The notes under the pieces were generated by a model. The model was not told the DNA's origin. It searched no databases and was given only the letters and a program-made list of their open reading frames with translations. From the NCBI RefSeq assembly GCF_900106675.1, contig NZ_FNOB01000001.1, positions 124,001 through 188,000 on the forward strand: 64,000 nt of DNA, read 5' to 3'. How positions within the stretch are numbered: position 1 is the stretch's first letter; every line of letters starts with the position of its first letter. Below are positions 49,596 through 58,870 of the stretch, one piece after another. The position numbers and the translations under genes were made by a program. The DNA comes from Allgaiera indica. GTDB lineage: Bacteria; Pseudomonadota; Alphaproteobacteria; Rhodobacterales; Rhodobacteraceae.

Positions 49596-50107
49596 TGCTG
49601 TCCAAGGCCCGCCCCCTCTGCCGTGCCATCCAGGCCCTCGCGCTGCTCGCGCTGCTTGCCAGCATCGGCGCGATGGGGCTTTTCGGCACGCCGCCCTTAG
49701 GGAGGGCCGGGGCGACGCTGCTGGCGTTGCTGGCGATCGCGCTGCTGGTGACGGCGGGCCTGGGGTTGCGCAGGCTTGCCGAATTGCGCGCCTACGCCGT
49801 GCCGGAATTCGAGGCCGCCCTGCTGCGGTCGATCATCGGCGGGATGATCTTTCTCGCGGCGGTCTATCACCTGTCCTGGGTCATGCGTACCTTCGCCATC
49901 ATCCACGTCTCGTTGGACCGGTTGATGCCGCTTTGGGCGGACCATGTGCTGGGCCTCGCCCCAAGTGTTCTGATCGTGCTCGCGGCGGAACGGATCCTGC
50001 GCCACACCCCCGGCGCCGACGGATTCCGCACCGCCGGCAAATTGAAATCCTTCCGGCCACGCGCCGGACAGACAAAGAAGAAATCCAAAGGAGGCCTTCA
50101 TGGCTAG
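49592..50107 (+). CDS. Small membrane protein between MAPEG gene and lpdA
   Basis: This 171-residue protein has about four hydrophobic segments, is rich in Leu and Ala, and ends with a basic tail ([14 protein letters not shown]). I recognise no family. Its start overlaps the MAPEG stop and its own end overlaps the lpdA start by 8 bp, so it sits inside the sucAB-lpdA transcript. Whether it works with the dehydrogenase complex is unknown; the basic tail is likely cytoplasmic. Confidence 0.75.
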   Translation: MMLSKARPLCRAIQALALLALLASIGAMGLFGTPPLGRAGATLLALLAIALLVTAGLGLRRLAELRAYAVPEFEAALLRSIIGGMIFLAAVYHLSWVMRTFAIIHVSLDRLMPLWADHVLGLAPSVLIVLAAERILRHTPGADGFRTAGKLKSFRPRAGQTKKKSKGGLHG

Positions 50108-51488
50108 CTATGATGTGATCGTGATCGGCGGTGGCCCGGGGGGCTATGTCTGTGCCATCCGCTGCGCCCAACTGGGGCTGAAAACCGCCTGCGTCGAGGG
50201 GCGCGACGCCCTGGGCGGCACCTGCCTGAACGTGGGCTGCATCCCCTCGAAGGCGTTGCTGCACGCCAGCCACATGCTGCACGAGGCCGAGCACAACTTT
50301 GCCACCCTCGGGCTGAAGGGCAAGGCGCCTAGTGTCGATTGGGCGCAGATGCTGTCCTACAAGGACGACACCATCGCCCAGAACACCAAGGGCATCGAAT
50401 TCCTGTTCAAGAAGAACAAGATCGACTGGATCAAGGGCTGGGCCACGGTGCCCGCCGCGGGCAAGGTCAAGGTCGGCGACGAGACCCATGAGGCCAAGAA
50501 CATCGTCATCGCCTCGGGGTCCGAACCCGCGCCGCTGCCGGGCGTCGAGGTCGACGAGAAGGTGATCGTCACCTCGACCGGCGCGCTGTCGCTTGCCAAG
50601 CCGCCGAAAACCATGGTGGTGATCGGCGGCGGCGTCATCGGGCTGGAACTGGGCTCGGTCTACGCGCGGCTTGGTGCCAAGGTGACGGTGGTCGAATTCC
50701 TCGACGCGATCGTGCCGGGCGCCGATGCCGAGGTCGCGCGCACCTTCCAGCGCATGCTGAAGAAGCAGGGGATCGAGATCGTCACCGGCGCAGCGGTGCA
50801 GACCGCCACGGTGGCGAAGGGCAAGGCCAAGGTCACCTACAAGCTGCGCAAGGACGACAGCGAGGCAACGCTTGACGCCGACGCGGTGCTGCTGGCCACC
50901 GGCCGCCGCCCCTATACCGAGGGGCTTGGCCTTGACGGGCTGGGCGTGGCGCTGACCAAGCGCGGCCAGATCGAGACCGACAAGCAGTGGCAGACCTCGG
51001 TCAAGGGCATCTACGCGATCGGCGACGTGATCGAAGGGCCGATGCTTGCCCACAAGGCCGAGGACGAGGGCATGGCGGTGGCCGAGGTGATCGCCGGCCA
51101 GCATGGGCATGTGAACTACTCGGTGATCCCAGGCGTGATCTACACCACCCCCGAGGTCGCCTGGGTCGGCCAGACCGAAGAGGCGCTGAAGGCCGAGGGC
51201 CGGGCGTTCAAGGCGGGCAAGTTCTCGTTCATGGGCAATGCGCGCGCCAAGGCGGTGCTGCACGGCGAAGGCTTCGTGAAGATCCTGTCGGACAAGGAAA
51301 CCGACCGCATCCTGGGGGTTCACATCATCGGCCCCTCGGCGGGTGAGCTGATCCACGAGGCCTGCGTCGCGATGGAATTCGGCGCCGCCGCCGAAGACCT
51401 GGCGCGCACCTGCCACGCGCATCCGACCTTCTCGGAAGCGGTGCGCGAGGCCGCGCTTGCCTGCGGTGACGGCCCGATCCATTCGTGA
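50100..51488 (+). CDS. lpdA: Dihydrolipoyl dehydrogenase (E3)
   Basis: This flavoprotein (462 residues) reoxidises the lipoyl groups of SucB. It has the FAD loop [13 protein letters not shown], the redox disulfide in [19 protein letters not shown], the NAD loop [13 protein letters not shown], a second FAD contact IYAIGDVI and the C-terminal active-site His-Glu in [19 protein letters not shown] lies before the ATG, inside the previous gene. It is the last gene of the suc block. Confidence 0.98.
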   Translation: MASYDVIVIGGGPGGYVCAIRCAQLGLKTACVEGRDALGGTCLNVGCIPSKALLHASHMLHEAEHNFATLGLKGKAPSVDWAQMLSYKDDTIAQNTKGIEFLFKKNKIDWIKGWATVPAAGKVKVGDETHEAKNIVIASGSEPAPLPGVEVDEKVIVTSTGALSLAKPPKTMVVIGGGVIGLELGSVYARLGAKVTVVEFLDAIVPGADAEVARTFQRMLKKQGIEIVTGAAVQTATVAKGKAKVTYKLRKDDSEATLDADAVLLATGRRPYTEGLGLDGLGVALTKRGQIETDKQWQTSVKGIYAIGDVIEGPMLAHKAEDEGMAVAEVIAGQHGHVNYSVIPGVIYTTPEVAWVGQTEEALKAEGRAFKAGKFSFMGNARAKAVLHGEGFVKILSDKETDRILGVHIIGPSAGELIHEACVAMEFGAAAEDLARTCHAHPTFSEAVREAALACGDGPIHS

Positions 51489-51644
51489 TCAACGGGGGGC
51501 GCGCGGCCGTCCGGGCGCCCCCACTGCCCCATTTGCGGGCGCCGCCCCCCCCCCGCGCCTCCGGCCGGCTGGGGCACCGGGGTACAACCGGCTTTCCCTT
51601 CGCCCCCGTTGTGCTTAAAGATCGCCCGGACTTAGGGGCAGGAC

Positions 51645-53303
51645 ATGACCGAGACATTCCGGATCACACTGGCGCAGCTTAACCCCACGGTCGGGGCGCT
51701 GGCCGCCAATGCAGAAAAGGCCTATGCGGCCTGGGCGCGGGGCCGCGACGCCGGCAGCGATTTCGTCGCGCTGCCCGAGATGTTCCTGACCGGCTACCAG
51801 ACCCAGGACCTGGTGCGCCGCCCCGCCTTCCAACGCGATGCGATCTGCGCCCTGGACGCCCTGGCCGAACGCTGCGCCGATGGCCCGCCGCTTGGCATCG
51901 GCGCCCCCTGGGTCGAGGGCGCGGCGCTTTACAATGCCTATCTCGTCTTGCAGGGCGGCAAGATGATTGCGCGGATGCTCAAGCACGAATTGCCCAACGA
52001 CGATGTCTTCGACGAGGTTCGCCTGTTCACCTCCGGCCCGATATCGGGGCCGGTGCGGATAGGACCGCTGCGGCTGGGCATCCCGGTCTGCGAGGACGCC
52101 TGGCACCCCGACGTGGCCGAGACCCTGGCCGAAACCGGGGCCGAGGTGCTGTTCGTGCCCAACGGATCGCCCTATCGGCGCGGCAAACGCGATTTGCGGT
52201 TGAACGTGACGGTGGCACGGGTGGTCGAGACCGGGCTGCCGCTGATCTACCTCAACACCGTGGGCGGGCAGGACGATCAGGTCTTCGACGGTGCCAGTTT
52301 CGCTCTGAACCCGGGCGGCGAACTGGCGATGCAACTCGCGCCCTTCGAGGAGGTGATCGAGGAGATCACGCTGAAGCACGGGCCGGAGGGCTGGCGCGTG
52401 GCGCAGGCGCCCGAGGTCGCGCTGCCCGACGAATGGGAACAGGACTACCACGCCATGGTGCTGTCCTTGCGCGATTATCTGGGAAAGTCTGGCTTTTCCT
52501 CTGTGGTGCTGGGCCTGTCGGGGGGCATCGATTCCGCGCTGGTGGCGACGATCGCCGCTGATGCGGTGGGGCCAAAGAACGTGCATTGCGTGATGCTGCC
52601 GTCTGAATTCACCTCGCAGGGCTCGCTGGACGATGCGGCCGCGGTGGCGGGGGCGCTGGGCTGCCGGCTGGACACGGTGCATATCGAGGCCGCGCGCGGC
52701 GCCGTGGGCGAGGCGCTGGCGCATCTGTTTCAGGGCACCCGCCCCGACGTGACCGAGGAAAACATCCAGTCACGCCTGCGCGGACTGATGCTGATGGCGC
52801 TGTCGAACAAGTTCGGAGAGATGCTGCTGACCACCGGCAACAAATCCGAAATGGCGGTGGGCTATGCCACGATCTATGGCGACATGGCCGGCGGCTACAA
52901 CCCGATCAAGGACCTTTACAAGACCCGGGTGTTTCAGACCTGCCGCTGGCGCAACGCCAACCACCGCCCCTGGATGATGGGCCCGGCCGGCGAGGTGATC
53001 GCGCCGCGCATCATCGACAAGCCGCCCTCGGCCGAGCTGCGCGCCGAGCAGAAAGACGAAGACAGTCTGCCGCCCTACGAGGTGCTGGATGCCATCCTAG
53101 AGCGGCTGATCGAGGGCCAGCAATCCATCGCCGAAATCGTCGAGGCGGGATTTGATCGTGCGACCGTCGAGCGCGTCGAGCATCTGCTTTATATCAGCGA
53201 GTGGAAGCGGTTCCAGTCGGCGCCCGGCACGCGGCTGTCGACCATGGCCTTCTGGCTGGATCGGCGCTACCCGATCGTCAACCGATGGCGTGATCGTGGA
53301 TAG
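51645..53303 (+). CDS. nadE: Glutamine-dependent NAD+ synthetase
   Basis: The 552-residue two-domain enzyme amidates nicotinate adenine dinucleotide. The N-terminal nitrilase-like glutaminase has the Glu-Lys-Cys triad in [16 protein letters not shown] and GIPVCEDAW, and the synthetase half (from about residue 270) has the ATP-pyrophosphatase loop [13 protein letters not shown]. Length is normal for this fused form. The 156 bp upstream hold a run of ten C (51545-51554) but no other feature. It is probably monocistronic. Confidence 0.97.
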   Translation: MTETFRITLAQLNPTVGALAANAEKAYAAWARGRDAGSDFVALPEMFLTGYQTQDLVRRPAFQRDAICALDALAERCADGPPLGIGAPWVEGAALYNAYLVLQGGKMIARMLKHELPNDDVFDEVRLFTSGPISGPVRIGPLRLGIPVCEDAWHPDVAETLAETGAEVLFVPNGSPYRRGKRDLRLNVTVARVVETGLPLIYLNTVGGQDDQVFDGASFALNPGGELAMQLAPFEEVIEEITLKHGPEGWRVAQAPEVALPDEWEQDYHAMVLSLRDYLGKSGFSSVVLGLSGGIDSALVATIAADAVGPKNVHCVMLPSEFTSQGSLDDAAAVAGALGCRLDTVHIEAARGAVGEALAHLFQGTRPDVTEENIQSRLRGLMLMALSNKFGEMLLTTGNKSEMAVGYATIYGDMAGGYNPIKDLYKTRVFQTCRWRNANHRPWMMGPAGEVIAPRIIDKPPSAELRAEQKDEDSLPPYEVLDAILERLIEGQQSIAEIVEAGFDRATVERVEHLLYISEWKRFQSAPGTRLSTMAFWLDRRYPIVNRWRDRG

Positions 53304-53410
53304 GGCAAGTTCCGTGCATCAGCGCACATAAGCCGCGCGATCTTTTGCAGTTTACCACAGAGGCGCACGATATAGTTTCCTTAGGGACAGCCCCGCATAG
53401 GAGATGCATC

Positions 53411-54004
53411 ATGTCCGCAGTGAAACTTGCGATCATCTATTACTCGACCTACGGCACCAACCACCAGATGGCCGAAATCGCCGCCGAGGCGGCCCGCGCG
53501 GCCGGCGCCGAAGTGCGGCTTCTGAAAGTCGCCGAGACCGCGCCGAAGGAGGTCGTGGCCGGCCAGGATGCCTGGGCCGCGCATGCCGAGAAGACCTCGG
53601 ATGTCCCGACTGTCAGCCATGACGACATGGTATGGGCTGATGCCTATCTGTTCTCGGCCCCCACCCGCTACGGTTCGGCGCCGTCGCAGCTGCGCGCCTT
53701 CATCGATACGCTGGGCCCGCTTTGGCAGCAGGGCAAGCTGGCGAACAAGGCGGTCAGCGCGATGACCTCGGCCTCGACCCCCCATGGCGGGCAGGAGGCG
53801 ACGACGCTGGGTCTTTACACCAGCTTCATGCATTGGGGCGCGCTGATCGTGGCGCCGGGATACACGCATGAGAAGATCTTCGTGACCGGCAACCCCTATG
53901 GCTACAGCCACAAGCAGGGCGACGCCTTCGATGACACCGCGAAGACGGTGATCGGCCATCAGGCGAAGCGTCTGGTCGAGGTGGCGGGCAAGCTGACGGC
54001 CTGA
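53411..54004 (+). CDS. WrbA-like flavodoxin / NAD(P)H:quinone oxidoreductase type IV
   Basis: This 197-residue flavoprotein has the FMN phosphate loop [12 protein letters not shown] (residues about 10-21), an [20 protein letters not shown] segment and [15 protein letters not shown], all WrbA-family motifs. Such enzymes make two-electron reductions of quinones to avoid radical formation. The start at 53411 follows TAGGAGAT; an in-frame ATG at 53345 is rejected. It is convergent with the M20 gene. Confidence 0.93.
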   Translation: MSAVKLAIIYYSTYGTNHQMAEIAAEAARAAGAEVRLLKVAETAPKEVVAGQDAWAAHAEKTSDVPTVSHDDMVWADAYLFSAPTRYGSAPSQLRAFIDTLGPLWQQGKLANKAVSAMTSASTPHGGQEATTLGLYTSFMHWGALIVAPGYTHEKIFVTGNPYGYSHKQGDAFDDTAKTVIGHQAKRLVEVAGKLTA

Positions 54005-54040
54005 CTTACGGCCTGACGCGGGCATCTCTTGCGTGATCCG

Positions 54041-54062
54041 CGCCCCGGCCCCGGTCGGGGCG
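54041..54062. terminator. GC hairpin between convergent wrbA-like and M20 genes
   Basis: CGCCCCG (54041-54047) pairs with CGGGGCG (54056-54062). It may end both convergent transcripts, but neither side shows a T-tract. Confidence 0.4.
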
Positions 54063-54067
54063 TGCGG

Positions 54068-55357
54068 CTATTGCGGCAGCAGCAATTCGCCCAGGGTCAG
54101 GGCCATGACGCGGGCCGCGTCCATCATGTCTTCGACCCCGATCCATTCATCCGGCTGATGCGCCAGATCCAGGATCCCCGGCCCATAGGCGATGCAGTTC
54201 TTCAGCTTGCCGATCCGGTCGATATGCTTCTGATCGTAGGTCCCGGGCGAGACGACATAGCCCGCCTCGCGGTCCAGCACCGTCTGGATCGCGCGCGCCA
54301 CCGAACGCACCACCGGCGCCTCGCGATCGGTCATCGAGGGGACCACCTCGAACAGGTCGCGGAGGTCGTATTCGAACGTCGGCCGCTTTGCCTTCACCCG
54401 TTCCAGCAGGCGGGTGATCTCGGCCTTCACCTCGTCCAGATCCTCCTCGATCAGGAAGCGCCGGTCGATCACGATGCGGCAGCGGTCGGCGACGCAGGCC
54501 GACGGGAAGCCGGTGTAATCGGCCTCCTGCTCGGGCTCTCCGCCGTGGATCGAGTTGATGTTCAAGGTCGATTGCCGCGCGCCCTCGGGGATTACCGGCA
54601 TCGCGGTGTGCTTGGTGGCAAGCAGCGGGTAAAGGACCTCTTCGATCTCTTCCAGCACCGCGCCCATGTGGCGGATCGCGCTGTCGCCCAGAAAGGGCAT
54701 CGAGCCATGGGCGATGCGGCCCTTGGTCTCGATCTCGGCCCACCAGACGCCACGGTGACCCAGGCAGATGCTGTCCTTGTGCAGGGGTTCGGGGATGATG
54801 ACGTGCTGCACGCGATCGGGCGCGAAGAAGCCCTGTTCGGCCAGATAGGCGACGCCACCGAAACCGCCAGATTCCTCATCCGCGGTAGCCGAGATCTCGA
54901 TCGCGCCGGCGTGGTCGGGATGGGCGGCGATGAACGCCTCGGCCGCGATGATCGAGGCGGCGATGCCGCCCTTCATGTCGCAGGTGCCGCGGCCATAGAT
55001 GCGGTCGCCGTCCAGTTCCGCGCCAAAGGGATCGCGGGTCCAGCCGTGGCCGACCTCGACCACGTCGTGATGGCCGTTGAAATGCACGCAATCGCCGGGG
55101 CGCGTGCCCTCGCGCCGGGCGATCAGGTTCCAGCGGGGGTATTTGTCGCTGTCAGCCGGCGCGCCCTTTGCCCGGATCATCTGGCAGTCGAACCCGCGCG
55201 CGCCTAGGTAGCGGTCGAGATAGGCGCAGATATCATGATAGTGGCGCCCCGGCGGGTTGAGCGTTGGGATGCGCACGAGATCCTGCGTCAGCGCGACCAG
55301 CGCGTCGCGGCGGCGTTCCAGTTCCCGGTAGAGGCGATCATCTTGCGGCATGCGCAA
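54068..55357 (-). CDS. M20-family metal-dependent amidohydrolase (ArgE/DapE-like)
   Basis: The 429-residue enzyme has the di-zinc peptidase M20 motifs: FNGHHDVVEV, CDMKGGIA with the bridging Asp, ADEESGG with the general-base Glu pair, and IPEPLHK. A later GTYDQKHI with His completes the site. It looks like ArgE/DapE rather than AllC, but it lies at the end of a purine (ureide) cluster on the same strand, where allantoate amidohydrolase would be expected. Its substrate could be allantoate, a related carbamoyl compound or an N-acyl amino acid. It is separated from allA by 104 bp. Confidence 0.85.
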   Translation of the reverse strand: MRMPQDDRLYRELERRRDALVALTQDLVRIPTLNPPGRHYHDICAYLDRYLGARGFDCQMIRAKGAPADSDKYPRWNLIARREGTRPGDCVHFNGHHDVVEVGHGWTRDPFGAELDGDRIYGRGTCDMKGGIAASIIAAEAFIAAHPDHAGAIEISATADEESGGFGGVAYLAEQGFFAPDRVQHVIIPEPLHKDSICLGHRGVWWAEIETKGRIAHGSMPFLGDSAIRHMGAVLEEIEEVLYPLLATKHTAMPVIPEGARQSTLNINSIHGGEPEQEADYTGFPSACVADRCRIVIDRRFLIEEDLDEVKAEITRLLERVKAKRPTFEYDLRDLFEVVPSMTDREAPVVRSVARAIQTVLDREAGYVVSPGTYDQKHIDRIGKLKNCIAYGPGILDLAHQPDEWIGVEDMMDAARVMALTLGELLLPQ

Positions 55358-55461
55358 AGCCTATTGCGGCCCGAGGGACACCGCAATGGGGGTTGCGTCA
55401 TGGTGGACTGCGTCGTCGCCCGGCAAGGGCGCTTTCCCGCCCGCGGCGATGCGGGGGCGTT

Positions 55462-55953
55462 TCAAGGTTTGGTCACGATGTAAGGCGTGTCGAACCAATG
55501 TTCCTGAAGGTTCGCGCCCTCGCCGATACGGTCGACCACGGCGAAAAGACCGGGGGCGTGCAGCGGTGTCAGCACGCCATGCCAGGTGCCGCGGTGCAGG
55601 TTGATCGCCTGTCCGGGCGCGGTCAGGAAAGCGCGCGGCATCGCCGGCACCCCGTCCGCGTCCGGCGCGACGACCACCAGAAAGGGATGTTCGTGCATCG
55701 GCAGGAAGGCCTGGCTGCCCTCGGGGTGGCGCTCGACCATCTGCAGGCTGTAGGGCAGGCTGCGCGGCTCGGCCCGGAACAGGCTGATCCCGGCGCGTCC
55801 GCCGGAGCCGAAATCAAGCCGCGCCCGGTCGTGCCAGCGCCCGCAAAGTCCCTGATTGATAATCTTGTCGGGTGCGCCCGACGCGTCGAGCACATCGCCA
55901 AAGGGGGCGAAGGCGGCGGCGGTGAGCGGTTCGGGCGTGAGCGTGCGGGTCAT
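55462..55953 (-). CDS. allA: Ureidoglycolate lyase
   Basis: This cupin-fold enzyme (163 residues) splits ureidoglycolate to glyoxylate and urea. The strings FAPFGDVLD, NQGLCGRWHDRARLDF and FLPMHEHPFLVVVAPD with HRGTWHGVL are family marks, including likely catalytic His residues. The start MTRTLTPEPL is only 7 nt after the hairpin of 3' repeat copy D and has no visible Shine-Dalgarno, unlike most genes here. It lies downstream of allE in a purine operon. Confidence 0.92.
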   Translation of the reverse strand: MTRTLTPEPLTAAAFAPFGDVLDASGAPDKIINQGLCGRWHDRARLDFGSGGRAGISLFRAEPRSLPYSLQMVERHPEGSQAFLPMHEHPFLVVVAPDADGVPAMPRAFLTAPGQAINLHRGTWHGVLTPLHAPGLFAVVDRIGEGANLQEHWFDTPYIVTKP

Positions 55954-55960
55954 GCGCCGG

Positions 55961-56014
55961 CGGCGGGGGGCTGTCTGCCCCCCGCACCCCCCGAGAGTAT
56001 TTTTGCCAAGATGA
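55961..56014 (-). repeat. Dispersed 3'-end repeat, copy D
   Basis: On the minus strand it begins TTCATCTTGGCAAAAATACT and ends in a GGGGGGC-AGACA-GCCCCCC hairpin. It starts 10 nt after the allE stop and ends 7 nt before the allA ATG. Unlike the other copies it lies inside a co-directional operon, so it should either attenuate the distal genes or mark a transcript end. Confidence 0.85.
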
Positions 56015-56023
56015 AAGTGCGTA

Positions 56024-56866
56024 TCATCCTGGGGCCCCGAAGGCACCGGGGCCGCGCAGGTTGGCGTGGCGATTCACGTCCTTGTAGAGCAGGTAGCGGA
56101 AAGGGCCGGGGCCGGCGGCGTAGCAGGCTTGGGGGCAATAGGCGCGCAGCCACATGAAATCGCCCGCCTCGACCTCGACCCAGTCGCGGTTGAGCTTATA
56201 GGCCGCGCGGCCCTCAAGCACGTAGAGACCATGCTCCATCACATGGGTTTCCTCGAAGGGGATCAGGCCGCCGGGCTGGAAGGTGACGATGTTGACATGC
56301 ATGTCGTGGCGCAGATCGTCGGGGGCGACGAAGCGGGTGGTGGCCCAGCGCCCCCCGGTGTCGGGCATCGGGATCGGGGCGATATCGGCCTCGTTGGCGA
56401 CGAAGGCCCCGGGGGCGGGCAGGCCCGGGGCGGGTTGATAGAGCTTGCGGATCCAGTGGAAGCGCAGGGGGGTGTCGCCGGGGTTCGCCACGCGCCAATC
56501 GCTGCCGGGCGGGAGATAGGCATAGCCGCCGGGGCCCAGTGCATGGGCCCGACCTGCGAGGATCAGCGTCATCGCGCCCTCGGTAACGAACAGCACATGC
56601 TGGGCGCCGATTTCGGAATCGGGCGCGTCGGAACCGCCGCCGGGGGCGACCTCCATCACATATTGGCTGAAGGTTTCGGCGAAACCCGAAAGCGGCCGCG
56701 CGATGATCCAGGCGCGGGTGCCGGTCCAGCCCGGCAGGAAGGAGGTGACGATGTCAGAGAACACCCCCTTTGGGATCACCGCATAGGCCTCGGTGAAGAC
56801 CGCGCGGCCAGTCATCAGCGCGGTCTGTGGCGGCAGGCCGCCATGCGGGGCGTAGTAATTGCTCAT
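56024..56866 (-). CDS. allE: (S)-ureidoglycine aminohydrolase
   Basis: This bicupin (280 residues) converts ureidoglycine to ureidoglycolate with release of ammonia. The two cupin halves (residues about 55-150 and 185-275) include EIGAQHVLFVTEGAMTL and ETHVMEHGLYVLEGRAAYKL with metal-binding His/Glu. The N-terminus SNYYAPHGGLPPQTALMTGRA is typical. It overlaps the puuE-uraD gene by 4 bp and precedes allA. Confidence 0.94.
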   Translation of the reverse strand: MSNYYAPHGGLPPQTALMTGRAVFTEAYAVIPKGVFSDIVTSFLPGWTGTRAWIIARPLSGFAETFSQYVMEVAPGGGSDAPDSEIGAQHVLFVTEGAMTLILAGRAHALGPGGYAYLPPGSDWRVANPGDTPLRFHWIRKLYQPAPGLPAPGAFVANEADIAPIPMPDTGGRWATTRFVAPDDLRHDMHVNIVTFQPGGLIPFEETHVMEHGLYVLEGRAAYKLNRDWVEVEAGDFMWLRAYCPQACYAAGPGPFRYLLYKDVNRHANLRGPGAFGAPG

Positions 56867-58278
56867 GCCAGCATGTCCTTCAGGCGCAGTTCCGCGATAC
56901 GTTCGACCTGGGTGCAGGCCTCGGCGAATTCGGCGTCGCTGTCGTTGGCAAGGCGGCGCTCAAAGGCCGCAAGGATGCCCGCCTTGTCATGGTCGCGCAC
57001 CGCGATGATGAAGGGAAATCCGTGCTTTTCCATGTATCTGGCGTTCAGATCCTCGAAACGAGCGCGCTCGGCATCGGTCAGGGCGTCAAGCCCTGCGCTG
57101 GCCTGTTCTCTGGTCGAATCCGCGGTCAGCCGCCGGGCCTGGGCAAGCTTTCCGGCCAGGTCCGGGTGGGCCTTGAGCACGCCCAGCCGTTCCTCGGGGC
57201 GTGCGGCGCGGAAGATGCGGCACAGCGCGCTGTGTACGCCGGTCGGCGTGTCATGCGCCGGGCCCAGTTCCAGTCCCCAGGCGCGGTCGGCGATCCAGGG
57301 GGAATGTTCGAACACACCCCCGAAGCGCGCGACAAAGCTGTCGCGCGACATGGCCGAGGGGCGCTCGAGCCGCCGGTGGGGGTGGTGCCGGGCCCAGTGG
57401 CGCGCGATGTCGAGGCGGCGCGGGAACCAGACGCCCTCATGCGCCATCGCATGATCGAGGAACCGCGACAGCCCGGCGATCTTTCCCGGGCGCCCGATCA
57501 GACGGTTGTGCAGCCCGATCGACATCATCTTCGCCGCCCCCGCCGCGCCCTCGGCATAGAGCACGTCGAAGGCGTCGCGCAGATAGGTGAAGAACTGTTC
57601 CCCCGTGATCCAGCCGGGCGAGGTGGCGAAGCGCATGTCGTTGGCTTCCAGCGTGTAGGGGATGATCAGCTGGTCTCGGTCCCCGACCTCGATCCAGTGG
57701 GGCAGGTCGTCGTCATAGGTGTCGGAGATATAGGCGAACCCGCCCTCCTCGGCCGCCAGGCGCACGGTATTGGCGCTGCAGCGCCCGGTGTACCAGCCCA
57801 GCGGGCGTTCTCCGACCACCTCGGTATGCAGGCGGATGGCTTGCGCGATGGCGGCGCGTTCCTCGGCCTCGGGCATGTCCTTGTGCTCGACCCATTTCAG
57901 GCCGTGAGAGGCGATCTCCCACCCTGCCGCCTTCATCGCCGCGACCTGTTCGGGCGCGCGGGCGAGTGCGGTGGCGACGCCATAGATCGTCAGCGGGATG
58001 TCGCGGGCGGTGAACAGACGGTGCAGGCGCCAGAACCCGGCCCGGGCGCCGTATTCGTAGATCGATTCCATGTTCCAGTGGCGCTGGCCCGGCCACGGCG
58101 CGGCGCCGGCGATGTCGGACAGGAAGGCCTCGGACGCCGCGTCGCCGTGGAGGATGGAATTCTCGCCACCCTCCTCGTAGTTCAGCACGATCTGCACCGC
58201 GATCTTCGCGCCGCCTGGCCAGGCGGCATCGGGCGGGTTGGCGCCGTATCCCAGCATGTTGCGCGGATAGCGGTTCAT
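56863..58278 (-). CDS. puuE: Allantoinase PuuE fused to OHCU decarboxylase
   Basis: The 471-residue protein joins a polysaccharide-deacetylase-like allantoinase (residues about 1-305; LNYEEGGENS, ASHGLKWVEH, GRCSANTVRLA and ISDTYDDDLPHW) to 2-oxo-4-hydroxy-4-carboxy-5-ureidoimidazoline decarboxylase (about 310-471; VARFGGVFEHSPWIADRAW, KAHPDLAGKLA and NARYMEKHGFPFIIAVR). It would form allantoin from OHCU and hydrolyse it to allantoate in one protein. It is the first gene of the minus-strand operon and overlaps allE by 4 bp. Confidence 0.95.
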   Translation of the reverse strand: MNRYPRNMLGYGANPPDAAWPGGAKIAVQIVLNYEEGGENSILHGDAASEAFLSDIAGAAPWPGQRHWNMESIYEYGARAGFWRLHRLFTARDIPLTIYGVATALARAPEQVAAMKAAGWEIASHGLKWVEHKDMPEAEERAAIAQAIRLHTEVVGERPLGWYTGRCSANTVRLAAEEGGFAYISDTYDDDLPHWIEVGDRDQLIIPYTLEANDMRFATSPGWITGEQFFTYLRDAFDVLYAEGAAGAAKMMSIGLHNRLIGRPGKIAGLSRFLDHAMAHEGVWFPRRLDIARHWARHHPHRRLERPSAMSRDSFVARFGGVFEHSPWIADRAWGLELGPAHDTPTGVHSALCRIFRAARPEERLGVLKAHPDLAGKLAQARRLTADSTREQASAGLDALTDAERARFEDLNARYMEKHGFPFIIAVRDHDKAGILAAFERRLANDSDAEFAEACTQVERIAELRLKDMLA

Positions 58279-58435
58279 CGTGGTCTCCCTGCCATGCCTC
58301 GCGGGTTTCTAGCGTGGATCCGCGGGCCGGTTTTTCAAATTCTCGCAGAAAGTCCTATCTTGGCGCCGGCGGGTCGCGCCGCGCAAGCGCCCGCGGCAGG
58401 ATTGCGCAAGGAATGTTCACGGAAAGGGAACCCCG

Positions 58436-58795
58436 ATGCCCGAGGGATATCTGACGACCCATGTGCTTGACACCGCGCGGGGCCGGCCTGCGCAGGGGCT
58501 GGAAATCACCCTGTTCCGCCTTGGCGGCGCCGGCCCCGAGAAGATCGCCGCGGCGGTGACCAATGCCGATGGCCGCACCGATGCGCCGATCCTGCCCCGC
58601 GCGCAATTCGCGGCGGGCAGCTATGAGCTGGTGTTCTTCGCCGGTGCCTATCTTCGCCGCACCGGACAGGCGGGGGCGGATCCGCTGTTTCTGGACGTGA
58701 TCCCGATCCGGTTCGGCATCAGCGACGCGGACAGCCATTACCACGTGCCCTTGCTGCTGTCGCCGCATGGCTATTCCACCTATCGTGGCAGCTAG
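58436..58795 (+). CDS. uraH: 5-Hydroxyisourate hydrolase
   Basis: This transthyretin-like enzyme (119 residues) hydrolyses 5-hydroxyisourate, the step before OHCU. It begins with [14 protein letters not shown] (catalytic His9) and ends with the diagnostic YRGS C-terminus after [13 protein letters not shown]. It is divergent from the puuE-uraD operon across 157 bp, so a shared regulator is likely; no urate oxidase gene is in the window. Confidence 0.96.
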   Translation: MPEGYLTTHVLDTARGRPAQGLEITLFRLGGAGPEKIAAAVTNADGRTDAPILPRAQFAAGSYELVFFAGAYLRRTGQAGADPLFLDVIPIRFGISDADSHYHVPLLLSPHGYSTYRGS

Positions 58796-58870
58796 AGCGC
58801 AGGCCGCCGCGTTGACAGGGCCGTGGCGGTCGCGCATGACGACAGGGCGCGGGTTACCGGAGGCTGGTGA

